From G016756615 sp035556195 (GTDB lineage: Bacteria; Pseudomonadota; Alphaproteobacteria; Rhizobiales; Rhizobiaceae): DNA of 64,000 nucleotides. The notes under the pieces are model-generated. The model saw only the letters and a program-made list of their open reading frames with translations. It was not told where the DNA came from and did not search any database. Below are positions 36,413 to 45,631 of this stretch, in pieces (position 1 is the stretch's first letter; every line of letters starts with the position of its first letter). A program made the translations under genes and the position numbers. The stretch is taken from contig DATMFK010000039.1 in NCBI GenBank assembly GCA_035556195.1, forward strand, positions 1 to 64,000. The letters run 5' to 3'.

Positions 36413-38460
36413 GTTAAGGTGGCGTCTTGCACAGCCAATTTGACCAGCAGCGACGCAGGATTCATCGAAGCGTCGCCGGTGAGCGTCGCGAGTTCCTCCA
36501 GTCGCGCGGCCACTTCGCGCAACCCGCGCGTCTGGGCGTAGAACATCGGCCCGCCGCGCCAGCGAGGGAAGCCGTAGCCATGCAGCCAGATCAGGTCGAT
36601 ATCGCTGGCCCGCTCGACAATTCCTTCTTCGAGAATGCGCGCCCCTTCATTCACCATTGGCAGGATAAGACGGTCGACAATTTCCTCGCAGCCTATCTCA
36701 CGGCGCTCGACACCGCACGCCTTCGATACGGTTTCGATGATCTCAGCCACTTCCGGGTCATGGCTCGGGCTGCGCCCGGTCTCGTCATAGGCGTAATAGC
36801 CCTTGCGTGTTTTCTGGCCGAGGCGGCCCGCCTCCACGAGTGCATCGGCGACGGGTGCGGCACGGCCCATCGCCCGTCGCATCCGCCAGCTGATGTCGAG
36901 GCCCGCGAGGTCGCCCATGGCGCAAGGGCCAAGCTTGGAGCCGAAACCGGTGAACGCCTCATCGATCTGCTCGGGCGATGCACCTTCCAGCAACAGGCGG
37001 TCCAACTGATCGCTGCGGCGATAGAGGATGCGGTTCCCGACGAAGCCATGGCAGTTGCCCACCACGACCGGGATCTTGCCCAGCATGCGCGCCGTCTTCA
37101 CCACGGTGGCGACGGTTTCCGGGGCGCTGTGGGCGCCGCGCACCACTTCGACCAGCTTCATGATGTTGGCCGGGCTGAAAAAGTGCATGCCGAGCACACG
37201 TTCGGGAACGCCGCTCGCCTCGGCGATCTTGTCGACATCGAGATAGGAGGTGTTGGTGGCCAGAATGGCGGTCGGCTTGGTGGCCGCGACGAGATCCCGG
37301 AAGATCTGGCGCTTGACGTCCATTTCCTCGAACGCGGCTTCGATCACGAGATCGACCTTGGCGAGCCTGGAATAATCTACCGCAGGCGCGATGCGCGACA
37401 GGTTTCCGTCCCGCACGGCCTCTGTGATCGAGCCGCGCTTGACCGAATGCGCATAGTTGGCCGTGATGCGTTCGAAGGCGCGATCTGCCGCGGCCCGATC
37501 GGTCTCGACCAGCACCACGGGAACACCCTTGCTGGCGAACGCCATGGCAATGCCGCCGCCCATGGTGCCGCCGCCGATCACACCGACGCCGGCAATCTCT
37601 CGTGTCGGGACTGCGGAGCTGGCCGACTGGCCGACCGCGCGTTCTGCAAGAAAGGCATAGCGCAACGATTTCGAACGATCGCTGTTCATCAATCGCACGA
37701 AATGCTCCCGCTCTCGGCGAAGCCCTTCTTCGAACGGCTGATCGTAGACATCGCGTGCGGCGCTGATGACAGCCTCGATCTGGGGCTCTCCGGAATGGGA
37801 TTTAGCAAGCGACACGGCGGCGCTTTCGAAGCTATCGCGCGTATCTGATGAGACAAGGGCGGCGCTGACCTTCCGCAAAGTCCCCGTTTCTGCGAGTTTT
37901 GTCGCATGCGTGGCGGCCGCGGAGATAAGCTCATCTCCGGCGACCAGAAAATCCGCCATGCCCTGTTCGACGGCCTGCTCGCCCGTCACCGGGTCGCCCT
38001 TGGCCATGAACGCCAAAGCCCTCGCTGGATCGATCAGGCGCGGCAGACGCTGCGTCCCGCCCGCGCCCGGCAGCAGGCCGATCTTGACTTCGGGCAGGCC
38101 GAGACGGGCAGCGGTGGTGACGATTCGCGCATCGCAAGCGAGCATGATTTCCGTACCACCGCCCAAAGCGATGCCATCGACGGCAGCGACAACCGGCTTC
38201 GATGACGCATCGATCATCGCGATGACATCACGCAGCGATATGCCGTCGACGGGCTGGCTGAACTCCTTGATGTCCGCCCCTGCGGTGAACTTCGCCAGCC
38301 GCGAGGCGAGCACGATCCCCTTTATCATCGCGTCGTTTTGGGCGGTTTCCAGCGCGCTGGCCAACTCGGTTCGCAGCGCCGCATTGATGGCGTTCACCGG
38401 CGGCCGGTTGAGCCAGATGACGCAGACGTCGTCGCGATGTTCGACATTCACAAAGTCCAT
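36388..38460 (-). CDS. FadJ-type enoyl-CoA hydratase/3-hydroxyacyl-CoA dehydrogenase with altered C-terminus
   Basis: The 690-residue bifunctional beta-oxidation enzyme has an N-terminal crotonase domain with both catalytic Glu (GGGTEIMLACD and LPEVKIGLLPGAGGTQRL) and a dehydrogenase domain with VGVIGGGTMGGGIAMAFAS and LGMHFFSPANIMKLVEVVR. GAGAGGGGACC precedes the ATG. After SLLVKLA the protein continues VQDATLTSPVYTCR, which is thiolase DNA read in the wrong frame. So the natural last residues were lost in the same deletion that removed the thiolase start. The fold is otherwise complete and activity is likely. Confidence 0.9.
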   Translation of the reverse strand: MDFVNVEHRDDVCVIWLNRPPVNAINAALRTELASALETAQNDAMIKGIVLASRLAKFTAGADIKEFSQPVDGISLRDVIAMIDASSKPVVAAVDGIALGGGTEIMLACDARIVTTAARLGLPEVKIGLLPGAGGTQRLPRLIDPARALAFMAKGDPVTGEQAVEQGMADFLVAGDELISAAATHATKLAETGTLRKVSAALVSSDTRDSFESAAVSLAKSHSGEPQIEAVISAARDVYDQPFEEGLRREREHFVRLMNSDRSKSLRYAFLAERAVGQSASSAVPTREIAGVGVIGGGTMGGGIAMAFASKGVPVVLVETDRAAADRAFERITANYAHSVKRGSITEAVRDGNLSRIAPAVDYSRLAKVDLVIEAAFEEMDVKRQIFRDLVAATKPTAILATNTSYLDVDKIAEASGVPERVLGMHFFSPANIMKLVEVVRGAHSAPETVATVVKTARMLGKIPVVVGNCHGFVGNRILYRRSDQLDRLLLEGASPEQIDEAFTGFGSKLGPCAMGDLAGLDISWRMRRAMGRAAPVADALVEAGRLGQKTRKGYYAYDETGRSPSHDPEVAEIIETVSKACGVERREIGCEEIVDRLILPMVNEGARILEEGIVERASDIDLIWLHGYGFPRWRGGPMFYAQTRGLREVAARLEELATLTGDASMNPASLLVKLAVQDATLTSPVYTCR

Positions 38461-38481
38461 GGTCCCCTCTCTTTGGTCGGC

Positions 38482-38604
38482 TTACCCCGTTGCCTCGCGG
38501 CGAGCGTGCCGCACCATGTTGCGGGCGATGAGCAGTCGTTGGATCTGCGTGGTGCCTTCGCAGATGCGGAGGAGGCACACGTCCCGGTAGAATCGGTCGA
38601 GCGC
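38482..38604 (-). pseudogene. C-terminal scrap of an acyl-CoA dehydrogenase
   Basis: About 40 residues, LDRFYRDVCLLRICEGTTQI and RLLIARNMVR then a TAA at 38482-38484, match the conserved end of acyl-CoA dehydrogenases. Upstream no dehydrogenase sequence is found in any frame; the next gene (MmgE/PrpD) ends 71 bases away. The rest was lost by deletion. Confidence 0.75.
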
Positions 38605-38674
38605 AAGCGACGCCGAAGTCCGAGGCCGCAACGGCATTCCGCCGAAAAACCGATTCTCGTCCGCGGCATCATAC

Positions 38675-40075
38675 TCAGGGGATTGGCCGTTGCGACATGG
38701 TAGGCTTGAGGAGGTTTGTGATCGATCGAATGTCTGCCACTTCCTCTAGATGCATCACCGACTTGACGAGCTTGTCTGTCGCCGTATCGCCGATGACCGG
38801 CATCAGCAGCGACCGCGCCTTCGCCTCGACCTCGGCTTCGCTCAGCGGGTTGTCGGCGTGCCCTTTGGCGCATTGGACCTGGCGCTCGGCGCGTCGACCA
38901 TCATGAAGACGAACCTCGACCGCCGCGTATTCTGTCGGCCCAAGGTCACGATCCCCAATGAGAGCGATCCGCGCCATAAGGGACGCGATGTCGGGAGGGA
39001 TCTGCGACCACTGTTCGAACTGCGGCAGGCCGAGATCGCGTCGAGCGGCCGCAACAGCAAGGCAGAACTGCATGCTGAACTGAGCGTCAAGCAAGCTTTC
39101 AAGCTTCATCCTGTCGAATTGACGGACCGTCTGCGCATTGCCGTGAACGATGACGCATTCAATGTCGTCGGCTTCCGCGCCGAAATGACCCATCAAGGCA
39201 AGAAGGCTGTCGATCGGCGCATGAATGGTGCGGCAGCAAGCATAGGGCTTTATGCCAGATCGCAGAATGCGGAATTCTCGCCCGAGCCCTGCAAGCGCGA
39301 GCGCGGGTTCAGAAATGGTCGGCGCATAAGTCGAGAAGAAGCCGCCCCATTCCGCATCGAGCACTTGCCGGGGGCCGGTCATCCCGGACTGCGCGAGGTA
39401 AGCCGCCGCGGTTCCCGTCTCGGCCGCCTTTCCCGGATGGAAGCGCTTGGTCATCGCGCCGTCCGCGAGGAAGGCCCACGTCCCACCGGTAAACGTGCCG
39501 GCAATACCGAGCGCAGACACGAACCGCTCAATGTCGAGCCCGAGCAACTTCGCAACCCCTGCAGCCGAGCCGAAGCTGCCGCATGTACCGCTGGAATGCC
39601 AGCCGAGATCGTTGTGCCTCCGATAGCCTCCGGCTCCCTCGAGGACACGCGCGGCGACATCATAGCCGGCAATGATCGCGAGCAGCACGTCGGCTCCGGA
39701 GGCGCCGGCCTGTTCCCCCGCGGCAAAAACCGCCGGGATAACAACTGCGCCCGAATGGCCGCATCCGCCGAAGTCGTCAAGCTCGAGCGCGTGGGCGGAT
39801 GTGGCGTTCACGAGGGCGGCGCGGTCCACGCTTGTCGAACCTTCGCGCGCCCACAGGCTGGCGGGGCCGGTTTCAGGGCCGCCAAGTGCCGAAATAGCCG
39901 TTAGGATCGCATCCACCGGTTTCGTCCGGGCACCTGCGGCACAACATGCGAGCGTGTCGAGAATGAAGTTCTTGCCGGCAACCACGACTTCCGGCGGCAG
40001 GTGTTCGAACGTCATTGCGGACCAGCATGCCGCCAGACTTTCACTGATTGTCGGTGCTGGATCGAGTTGAGGCAT
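38675..40075 (-). CDS. MmgE/PrpD-family protein
   Basis: The 466-residue protein belongs to the family of 2-methylcitrate dehydratase and cis-aconitate decarboxylase (VDRAALVNATSAHALELDDF, GWHSSGTCGSFGSAAGVAKL, MTKRFHPGKAAETG). ATG 40075 is taken; a TTG at 40111 would overlap the upstream gene. It probably acts on a branched or substituted di- or tricarboxylate. It lies 14 bases downstream of the methylaspartate ammonia-lyase gene, so the two are one operon, and the lyase product (mesaconate or an analogue) is a plausible source of its substrate. Confidence 0.88.
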   Translation of the reverse strand: MPQLDPAPTISESLAACWSAMTFEHLPPEVVVAGKNFILDTLACCAAGARTKPVDAILTAISALGGPETGPASLWAREGSTSVDRAALVNATSAHALELDDFGGCGHSGAVVIPAVFAAGEQAGASGADVLLAIIAGYDVAARVLEGAGGYRRHNDLGWHSSGTCGSFGSAAGVAKLLGLDIERFVSALGIAGTFTGGTWAFLADGAMTKRFHPGKAAETGTAAAYLAQSGMTGPRQVLDAEWGGFFSTYAPTISEPALALAGLGREFRILRSGIKPYACCRTIHAPIDSLLALMGHFGAEADDIECVIVHGNAQTVRQFDRMKLESLLDAQFSMQFCLAVAAARRDLGLPQFEQWSQIPPDIASLMARIALIGDRDLGPTEYAAVEVRLHDGRRAERQVQCAKGHADNPLSEAEVEAKARSLLMPVIGDTATDKLVKSVMHLEEVADIRSITNLLKPTMSQRPIP

Positions 40076-40089
40076 AGATCGCCGGCCGT

Positions 40090-41337
40090 TCAGCTTGCCC
40101 GAATTCCCCAATCGATCAGCGCCAAAGTTCGTGCCATTTCGTTGGTCTGGATCATCACTGCCTCGTCGCCGCCAAGCCCCGGCTTTGAGAGCATGAAGTC
40201 GGGCTTGGTTGCCAAAGCGATGTTCGTCGTCACGCGGGCGGATATGTCCGTTTCATTCGCAGTACCACCCAGGCAACAACCCATCCCTTGGGCTTTGCAA
40301 TAAAGCACAGCCTCAATCGAATTGTTGATACCGCCGAGGTCGGGCGTCTTGATCTGCACGAAATCGGCTGCGTCTTCATTTGCGAAGCGCTTTATGTCCT
40401 CGAGCGTATTCGCCCACTCATCCGCGATGATGCCGACTTCGATCCCTTTACGCTTGAGCGCCGCGCGAATTTTCAAGAAGGTCTCTATCTGCTGATCCTG
40501 GGTCTTCGCGATAAGCGGAGATTCGATCAGCACCTTGAACGGGGAGGCCGCCTCAGACACCTTGCCGATGTAGTCCGTCAAGGCGTCGATATCGCTCCCG
40601 AAAAGCTCACCGAGTGTGCCATAGACGTCGAAGTGCAAGCGGGGCTGGTAGTCCGGGTCGCGGATTTCGCGAATCCGCTTCGAAAGATGTGCCGCGTAGG
40701 CGACCAGTTTCTCGCCCTTCAGCCCAATGTCGCGCTCCACGACCTGAAACGAGGCATGGGGAAGCAGAGCGATGCGTTTGAGAACCATTCGATCCAACTG
40801 GCCTTCGTCATCCTTGTGTATGGACGCCAGTATGGGAATCGGTGAATCGGAAATGGCGCAGCCATATTCCTTCGCGACAACCTCGGCCATCGTGATGCGG
40901 TTCGAAAGCGCCGCCGCGGACAGCAGGGCTTGGGTCAGACCGTAGCGCACCGCCGTGTGCAGCCGCTTTCCTTCGTGCCGATGGCTGTCCATGCTCTCGG
41001 CAAGCGCGCTGAACGTTGATATGTCCCGCCCGATCAGCTGCTCCCGGATTTCGCCCCGGAGATAGTCCAGGTGGTCTTCCGCCCGAAAGAGGGGATCTCG
41101 TCCTGCATACCCCGTCAGGATCACGTCGGCGCAATCCCCGTGTGCGATCGAGCCATCCTCGAGGATGAACATGACGGAAATGACAATGCCGGGCTGCATC
41201 ACCCGCGTGAAGCCGGGCAGAACCGGCTCGCCGTCGAAAATGGATCCATTGGGCTTGGCTCCGCCTTTGATCGCGGCGAGATCCTTGTTCATGAAGGCGG
41301 ATCTGCCGACGGAATAAACCACATCACGGATTTTCAT
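40090..41337 (-). CDS. Methylaspartate ammonia-lyase-like enzyme (enolase superfamily)
   Basis: The 415-residue protein aligns with clostridial 3-methylaspartate ammonia-lyase along its length. Conserved are His194 (LLPHAS), metal ligands Asp237 (HFDVYGT), Glu272 (LIESPL) and Asp306 (IADEWAN), and base Lys330 (VQIKTPDLGG). The substrate-contacting Thr-Cys pair is Thr359-Ala360 (LGGTANETD). The reaction is expected to be elimination of ammonia from a 3-substituted aspartate. ATG 41337 follows a GAGGG. It diverges from the ThDP enzyme gene. Confidence 0.88.
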   Translation of the reverse strand: MKIRDVVYSVGRSAFMNKDLAAIKGGAKPNGSIFDGEPVLPGFTRVMQPGIVISVMFILEDGSIAHGDCADVILTGYAGRDPLFRAEDHLDYLRGEIREQLIGRDISTFSALAESMDSHRHEGKRLHTAVRYGLTQALLSAAALSNRITMAEVVAKEYGCAISDSPIPILASIHKDDEGQLDRMVLKRIALLPHASFQVVERDIGLKGEKLVAYAAHLSKRIREIRDPDYQPRLHFDVYGTLGELFGSDIDALTDYIGKVSEAASPFKVLIESPLIAKTQDQQIETFLKIRAALKRKGIEVGIIADEWANTLEDIKRFANEDAADFVQIKTPDLGGINNSIEAVLYCKAQGMGCCLGGTANETDISARVTTNIALATKPDFMLSKPGLGGDEAVMIQTNEMARTLALIDWGIRAS

Positions 41338-41458
41338 GGGCCCTCGCATGGTTGCGGCGCCGCGATCGACGCGGCGGAACGCAAGTTGACTTAACATACG
41401 AACGATGGGAAGTATATATTATAGATACAATTTGGCTTTAGCGGGCCGGGAGTGGAAC
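41338..41458. promoter_or_regulatory. Divergent promoter region, methylaspartate lyase / ThDP enzyme
   Basis: This 121-bp AT-rich gap between divergent operons holds TTGACT at 41386-41391 and a 17-bp near-palindrome, GTATATATTATAGATAC, at 41412-41428 (one mismatched pair). It is a plausible operator and promoter region, but the promoter spacing is not ideal and no regulator can be assigned. Confidence 0.4.
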
Positions 41459-43144
41459 ATGACATCCAAGCCATCCGCGGCGGAACGATATCTTCGACGA
41501 CTGGGCGCGCTCGAAGTGCCCTATCTGTTCGGCAATGCCGGCACCGATGCCGCGCCGCTTATCGAGGCATATGCGCGCTGCCGCATGGAAGGCGCGACGG
41601 TCCCCGAGCCGATCCTTGCAACACACGAGAACCTCGCGCTCACAATGGCGCATGGCTATGCGATGGTATCCGGTAAGCTGCCGAGCGCGTTCGTGCATGT
41701 CAGCGTCGGCACCGCGAACGCTTCCTGCGCCATCATGAATGCAGCACGGGAGAATGTGCCGATCCTGTTCACCGCGGGCCGTACGCCGATCTACGAAGAC
41801 GACACGCTCGGCTCCCGCGACGCGTTCATCCACTGGGGACAGGAGATGTTCGACCAGGCGTCGCTGGTGCGTGAATTCGTCAAATGGGACTACGAGCTGC
41901 GCGGCGCGAACCACGTCGACACAGTGGTCGATCGCGCGGCGTCCATCGCCATGTCCGAGCCGAAGGGTCCCGTCTACCTCACGCTTCCACGGGAAGTCCT
42001 CGCCCAAGACTATGCGGGCACCCCCTCGATGCCCGCTCCACCCGCTCCGGCGTTGCCCTCCCGACCAAACGCCCAGGGCGCCCTAGAGGCAGCACATCTG
42101 CTCTCGGCCGCGCGGTTCCCACTGATCATCGCCGGGAATTGCGGCCGCGATACCGCTGCCTTCGACGCGCTCTCCCGTTTTGCCGAGTCCTTCGCCATTC
42201 CCGTTGTGCAGCATCGTGCGCGTTACCTGCCCATCGCCTCGGATCATCCTATGAACCTAGGTTTCGAGCCAGGCCGTGTCGTCGAGAAGGCTGACGTGAT
42301 CCTGGTGCTCGAGGCAGACGTGCCCTGGGTGCCGAAGTTCTCGAGGCTCAGGCCGGATTGCAAGGTGATCCATGTCGGCTACGACCCGCTCTATGGTCGA
42401 ATCCCGATCCGAGGCTTTCAGTGCGACCTGGCGCTTGCCTCCGGTACCGCCGCAGTGCTGGCCGACCTCGAGCCGCTGATGAGAACGAATGACGCAGTCG
42501 CAGAACGATTATCCTGGATCGCTTCCGAGCGGGACGCTCTCAGCAGCCGACGCGCAACCCTGCTCGAGGCAAAGAAGGATGACAGCCCGATACATCCCGC
42601 TTGGATCAGCCGCTGCATAGACAACGCCAAAAGCGACAGTGACATCGTCGTCAACGAGTACACATTGATGCAGGACTTCTGTTCATTTCGCGAGGCAGGC
42701 ACGTATTTCGGTTCGAGTTCGGCCTCTGGCCTCGGCTGGGGCATGGGGGCCGCGCTCGGGGCGAAACTGGCACAGGCGGACCGCATGGTCATTTGCGTTC
42801 AGGGGGACGGGGCCTATCTGTTCTCCAACCCTGTCGCGGCCCATTATGCGGCAAGCCATCACAAGCTGCCGGTCCTCTTCATCGTGGTCAACAACGGCAT
42901 GTGGAACGCGGTTCGGGCCGCGACCGTCAAGGTCTATCCGGACGGTCTCGCGGCAAAGGCGAACGCCAACGAACTGACGATGCTCGAGGGCCTTCCTGCC
43001 TTCGAAGACGTCTGCAGGGCAGCTGGGGGATATGGGGAGCGCGTCGAGGACCCGGCTGACCTGCCGTCAGCGCTGGAGCGTGCTGTTGCCGCCGTCAAGC
43101 AAGGCCGGCAGGCGTTGCTCAACATCATGTCGCAGCCGCGCTGA
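41459..43144 (+). CDS. Thiamine diphosphate-dependent enzyme, acetolactate synthase/benzoylformate decarboxylase type
   Basis: The 561-residue protein has the three ThDP-enzyme domains: an N-terminal Pyr domain with the activating Glu in ATHENLALTMAHGYA, a central domain, and a C-terminal PP domain with GDGAYLFSNPVAAHYAASHH and the metal-binding VVNNGMWNAV. It likely decarboxylates or ligates a 2-oxo acid. ATG 41459 follows GGGAG by six bases. The aldehyde dehydrogenase gene begins 14 bases after it, suggesting that the aldehyde made here is oxidised next. Confidence 0.88.
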   Translation: MTSKPSAAERYLRRLGALEVPYLFGNAGTDAAPLIEAYARCRMEGATVPEPILATHENLALTMAHGYAMVSGKLPSAFVHVSVGTANASCAIMNAARENVPILFTAGRTPIYEDDTLGSRDAFIHWGQEMFDQASLVREFVKWDYELRGANHVDTVVDRAASIAMSEPKGPVYLTLPREVLAQDYAGTPSMPAPPAPALPSRPNAQGALEAAHLLSAARFPLIIAGNCGRDTAAFDALSRFAESFAIPVVQHRARYLPIASDHPMNLGFEPGRVVEKADVILVLEADVPWVPKFSRLRPDCKVIHVGYDPLYGRIPIRGFQCDLALASGTAAVLADLEPLMRTNDAVAERLSWIASERDALSSRRATLLEAKKDDSPIHPAWISRCIDNAKSDSDIVVNEYTLMQDFCSFREAGTYFGSSSASGLGWGMGAALGAKLAQADRMVICVQGDGAYLFSNPVAAHYAASHHKLPVLFIVVNNGMWNAVRAATVKVYPDGLAAKANANELTMLEGLPAFEDVCRAAGGYGERVEDPADLPSALERAVAAVKQGRQALLNIMSQPR

Positions 43145-43158
43145 ACGGATCGGATGCA

Positions 43159-44586
43159 ATGAAGGATTATCTCGACTTCTATATCGATGGCGAATGGACG
43201 CGTTCGACTGGTCGTGCGACGATGGATGTCATCGATCCCTCGACCGAAACGGCATTCGCCCGCGTTGCGTTAGGAAATGCGCAAGACGTCGATCGCGCAG
43301 TGGCGGCGGCCCGCAAGGCGTTCACCACGAGTTCCGCGATGACGCGCTGCCAGCGGAGGGAAATGCTCTCAGCTCTTCTTGATCGCTTTACCGAGCGCAA
43401 GGATGATATCGCGAATGCCATCAGTGCAGAGATGGGGGCGCCGCTTTCGCTTGCGCGCAGTTCCCAGACCGTGCCCTGCATCGACATGCTGCGCGCAACG
43501 ATCGGCATCCTGGAAGACTATCCGTTCGAGGAACGGCTGGACGGATCGACCATCCTGAAGGAGCCAATTGGCGTCGTCGGGGTCATCACCCCATGGAACT
43601 GGCCGATGCAGCAGATCGTGCGCAAGGTCGGCGCAGCCCTGGCGGCGGGTTGCACGACCGTGCTCAAACCGAGCGAGATCTCGCCGCTCTCTGCTCTCGT
43701 GTTTGCGGAGATCGCACATGAGGCCGGAGTTCCCCAGGGTTTCCTCAACGTGGTCAACGGAGACGGCCCGACGGTGGGGCAGGCGATCTCGTCTCATCGT
43801 GACGTGGACATGGTGACCTTCACCGGTTCCACACGTGCCGGTGTCCTGGTCGCCAAGGCGGCGGCCGATACTGTCAAGCGTGTCCATCAGGAACTTGGGG
43901 GCAAGTCAGCCAACATCATATTCGATGATGTCGACCTGGAGGAGGTCGTAACCCGCGATGTTCTCATGCTGATGCGCAACTCCGGTCAGACCTGCAACGC
44001 GCCGACGCGCATGCTTGTTAACGAGAGTCTGCAAGGTGAGGTTGCGGAAATCGCCGGCCGCGCGGCACAGGGTATCATCGTCGGCGCCCCCGGCTGCGCC
44101 GATACCTTCATGGGCCCGATCTCCAATAGAGCCCAGTTCGAGAAGGTCCAGCGCATGATCTCCGGTGCAATCCAGGAGGGGGCGCGTCTCGTTGCCGGCG
44201 GTCCGGGCAGGCCAGACCACCTGCCACGCGGGTTCTATGCAAAACCGACTGTTTTCGCCGATGTAAAGGAAGGCATGACGATCGCGCGCGAGGAGATATT
44301 CGGCCCTGTGCTGGCGATCATCCCCTTCAAGGACGAGGACGACGCCGTTCGCATCGCCAATGATAGTGATTACGGGCTCGCGGCCTACATATCGACTGCC
44401 GATCCTCAGCGCGCACGCCGCGTGGCACAGCGCCTGCGTGCCGGCAACATCCATCTCAACGGTGCCAGGGCCGGTCCGGCTACGCCGTTCGGGGGATACA
44501 AGCAGTCGGGAAACGGCCGCGAAAAGGGCCGCTACGGCCTGGAGGAGTTCCTTGAGATCAAGGCGCTGATTGGGGACGTGTCGTAA
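43159..44586 (+). CDS. NAD(P)-dependent aldehyde dehydrogenase
   Basis: The 475-residue enzyme has the catalytic Glu in LGGKSAN (QELGGKSANIIFDD) and catalytic Cys in NSGQTCNAPTRM, with the coenzyme motif TGSTRAGVLVAKAAA. The start codon is ATG 43159. It follows the ThDP enzyme closely and should oxidise its aldehyde product to a carboxylic acid. No acylating (CoA) variant features are obvious. The aldehyde is unknown. Confidence 0.92.
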   Translation: MKDYLDFYIDGEWTRSTGRATMDVIDPSTETAFARVALGNAQDVDRAVAAARKAFTTSSAMTRCQRREMLSALLDRFTERKDDIANAISAEMGAPLSLARSSQTVPCIDMLRATIGILEDYPFEERLDGSTILKEPIGVVGVITPWNWPMQQIVRKVGAALAAGCTTVLKPSEISPLSALVFAEIAHEAGVPQGFLNVVNGDGPTVGQAISSHRDVDMVTFTGSTRAGVLVAKAAADTVKRVHQELGGKSANIIFDDVDLEEVVTRDVLMLMRNSGQTCNAPTRMLVNESLQGEVAEIAGRAAQGIIVGAPGCADTFMGPISNRAQFEKVQRMISGAIQEGARLVAGGPGRPDHLPRGFYAKPTVFADVKEGMTIAREEIFGPVLAIIPFKDEDDAVRIANDSDYGLAAYISTADPQRARRVAQRLRAGNIHLNGARAGPATPFGGYKQSGNGREKGRYGLEEFLEIKALIGDVS

Positions 44587-44811
44587 ATCGTGGCCACCCG
44601 GCCGACCTGACCCGTGGTTGATGGCGGAGGTCCGCAATCGTCAAGTCTACCGGAGGGGGCATGCTGCGTACCGGATCAAATTCGGGAGTTCATCAGCGGC
44701 GCCGATCCCGCTTGGGCGCGAGTAACCAAGGCCCATTCATTTGTTCATGAACTCGAAGGTCAATCGGAGGAGAGGGAAGAAAGGACGCAAGATCCCCCTC
44801 CGGTGCGTTGG

Positions 44812-45618
44812 TCATCTGTCTGTCGGTCGTGGCTCAGGCAGTCTTAGCCGGGTGATCGGCCTGCCTGTGCGTGGCCCGGAATTCTGCAGCAGATCCAAGC
44901 GCAGCGTGAAGCAGCTCTTGTGATAGTGAATATTGGCCACGTAGATCGCCACGTCGTTCTGGTCGCACAGGATCAGGCGGCAATCGCCCGTCGGCTCACC
45001 CAGGCCGACTTTCAGCAGTTCTGCGGTTTCAGGATCGGCCACGCCGATCGTCAGCGTCTGATGGGCGTGCGTGATCGTGATGTCTTCGAGTTCGGAGATC
45101 ATCGCAACCGCGGCCGAATGCGCGAACCTGTGCCGGTCGCGCTCATAGATGCTACGCGCCAGGTGAACATTCACCACAGAGAATGGGACGTCGTTCTTGT
45201 ACTGCACGCTGCGGATGAAAACGTAGCTGTCGTCCAGCTTGCCTTCGCCTTCGCCCAGTGGTGGCGGCGCTGTGTTCTCCTCCACATGTGAGCGGCGGAG
45301 CACATTATCGCGAATTGTCGAGACCATGCTTTCGAAGTCGGTGGCCAGGTTCAGCCAGCGGTCGTGCCTCGGGCGGCCGGAGACGAAGGTGCCGCGGCCC
45401 TGCAGCGCTTCGAGAAGACCCTCCTCACGCAGCATCTCGATTCCCTGGCGTATGGTGATGCGTGCGACCCCGAACTCTTTCTCCAGTTCTTCCAGCGTGG
45501 ATATCTGATCCCCGACCTGCCACACGCCGCCTTCGATGCGTTGTCGCATCACGGATGCGACTTGCACGTAAAGCGGGTTGCGGCTGCGGTCGTATATCGA
45601 GGAAACTTTTGTCATCAT
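44812..45618 (-). CDS. GntR/HutC-family regulator with UTRA domain
   Basis: The 268-residue protein has an N-terminal winged helix (NPLYVQVASVMRQRIEGGVW, EEFGVARITIRQG-type segment EKEFGVARITIRQGIEMLRE, LQGRGTFVSGRPR) and a C-terminal UTRA ligand-binding domain (YVFIRSVQYKNDVPFSVVNV). Start at ATG 45618 or the adjacent one at 45615; the longer open frame is not homologous. The start codon touches a near-palindromic site shared with three other promoters, so it probably represses itself and the neighbouring operons, being released by a pathway metabolite. Confidence 0.88.
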   Translation of the reverse strand: MMTKVSSIYDRSRNPLYVQVASVMRQRIEGGVWQVGDQISTLEELEKEFGVARITIRQGIEMLREEGLLEALQGRGTFVSGRPRHDRWLNLATDFESMVSTIRDNVLRRSHVEENTAPPPLGEGEGKLDDSYVFIRSVQYKNDVPFSVVNVHLARSIYERDRHRFAHSAAVAMISELEDITITHAHQTLTIGVADPETAELLKVGLGEPTGDCRLILCDQNDVAIYVANIHYHKSCFTLRLDLLQNSGPRTGRPITRLRLPEPRPTDR

Positions 45619-45631
45619 ACTAATGTACGTA
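45618..45631 (-). promoter_or_regulatory. Candidate GntR operator, site 1 (gntR promoter)
   Basis: TACTAATGTACGTA overlaps the gntR start codon by one base. Its reverse complement extended to 18 bp (45614-45631) matches site 4 at 61661 in 15 of 18 positions. A perfect 10-bp palindrome, TGTACGTACA, lies at 45624-45633. Confidence 0.6.

Noticed and set aside
36427..37848. Long plus-strand frame opposite the FadJ-type gene
   Set aside because: No motifs and it lies wholly within a well-supported minus-strand gene.
38750..39904. A 384-codon plus-strand frame opposite MmgE/PrpD
   Set aside because: Arg/Gly-rich shadow sequence without domain features; MmgE/PrpD motifs are clear on the minus strand.
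41412..41428. Near-palindrome GTATATATTATAGATAC considered as a fifth GntR site
   Set aside because: It lacks the TACTA/TAGTA half-sites and fits the four-site pattern poorly; listed only as part of the divergent promoter region.
44587..44811. Gap between convergent aldehyde dehydrogenase and gntR genes
   Set aside because: Open frames here have no family and no convincing terminator hairpin with a T-tract was found.
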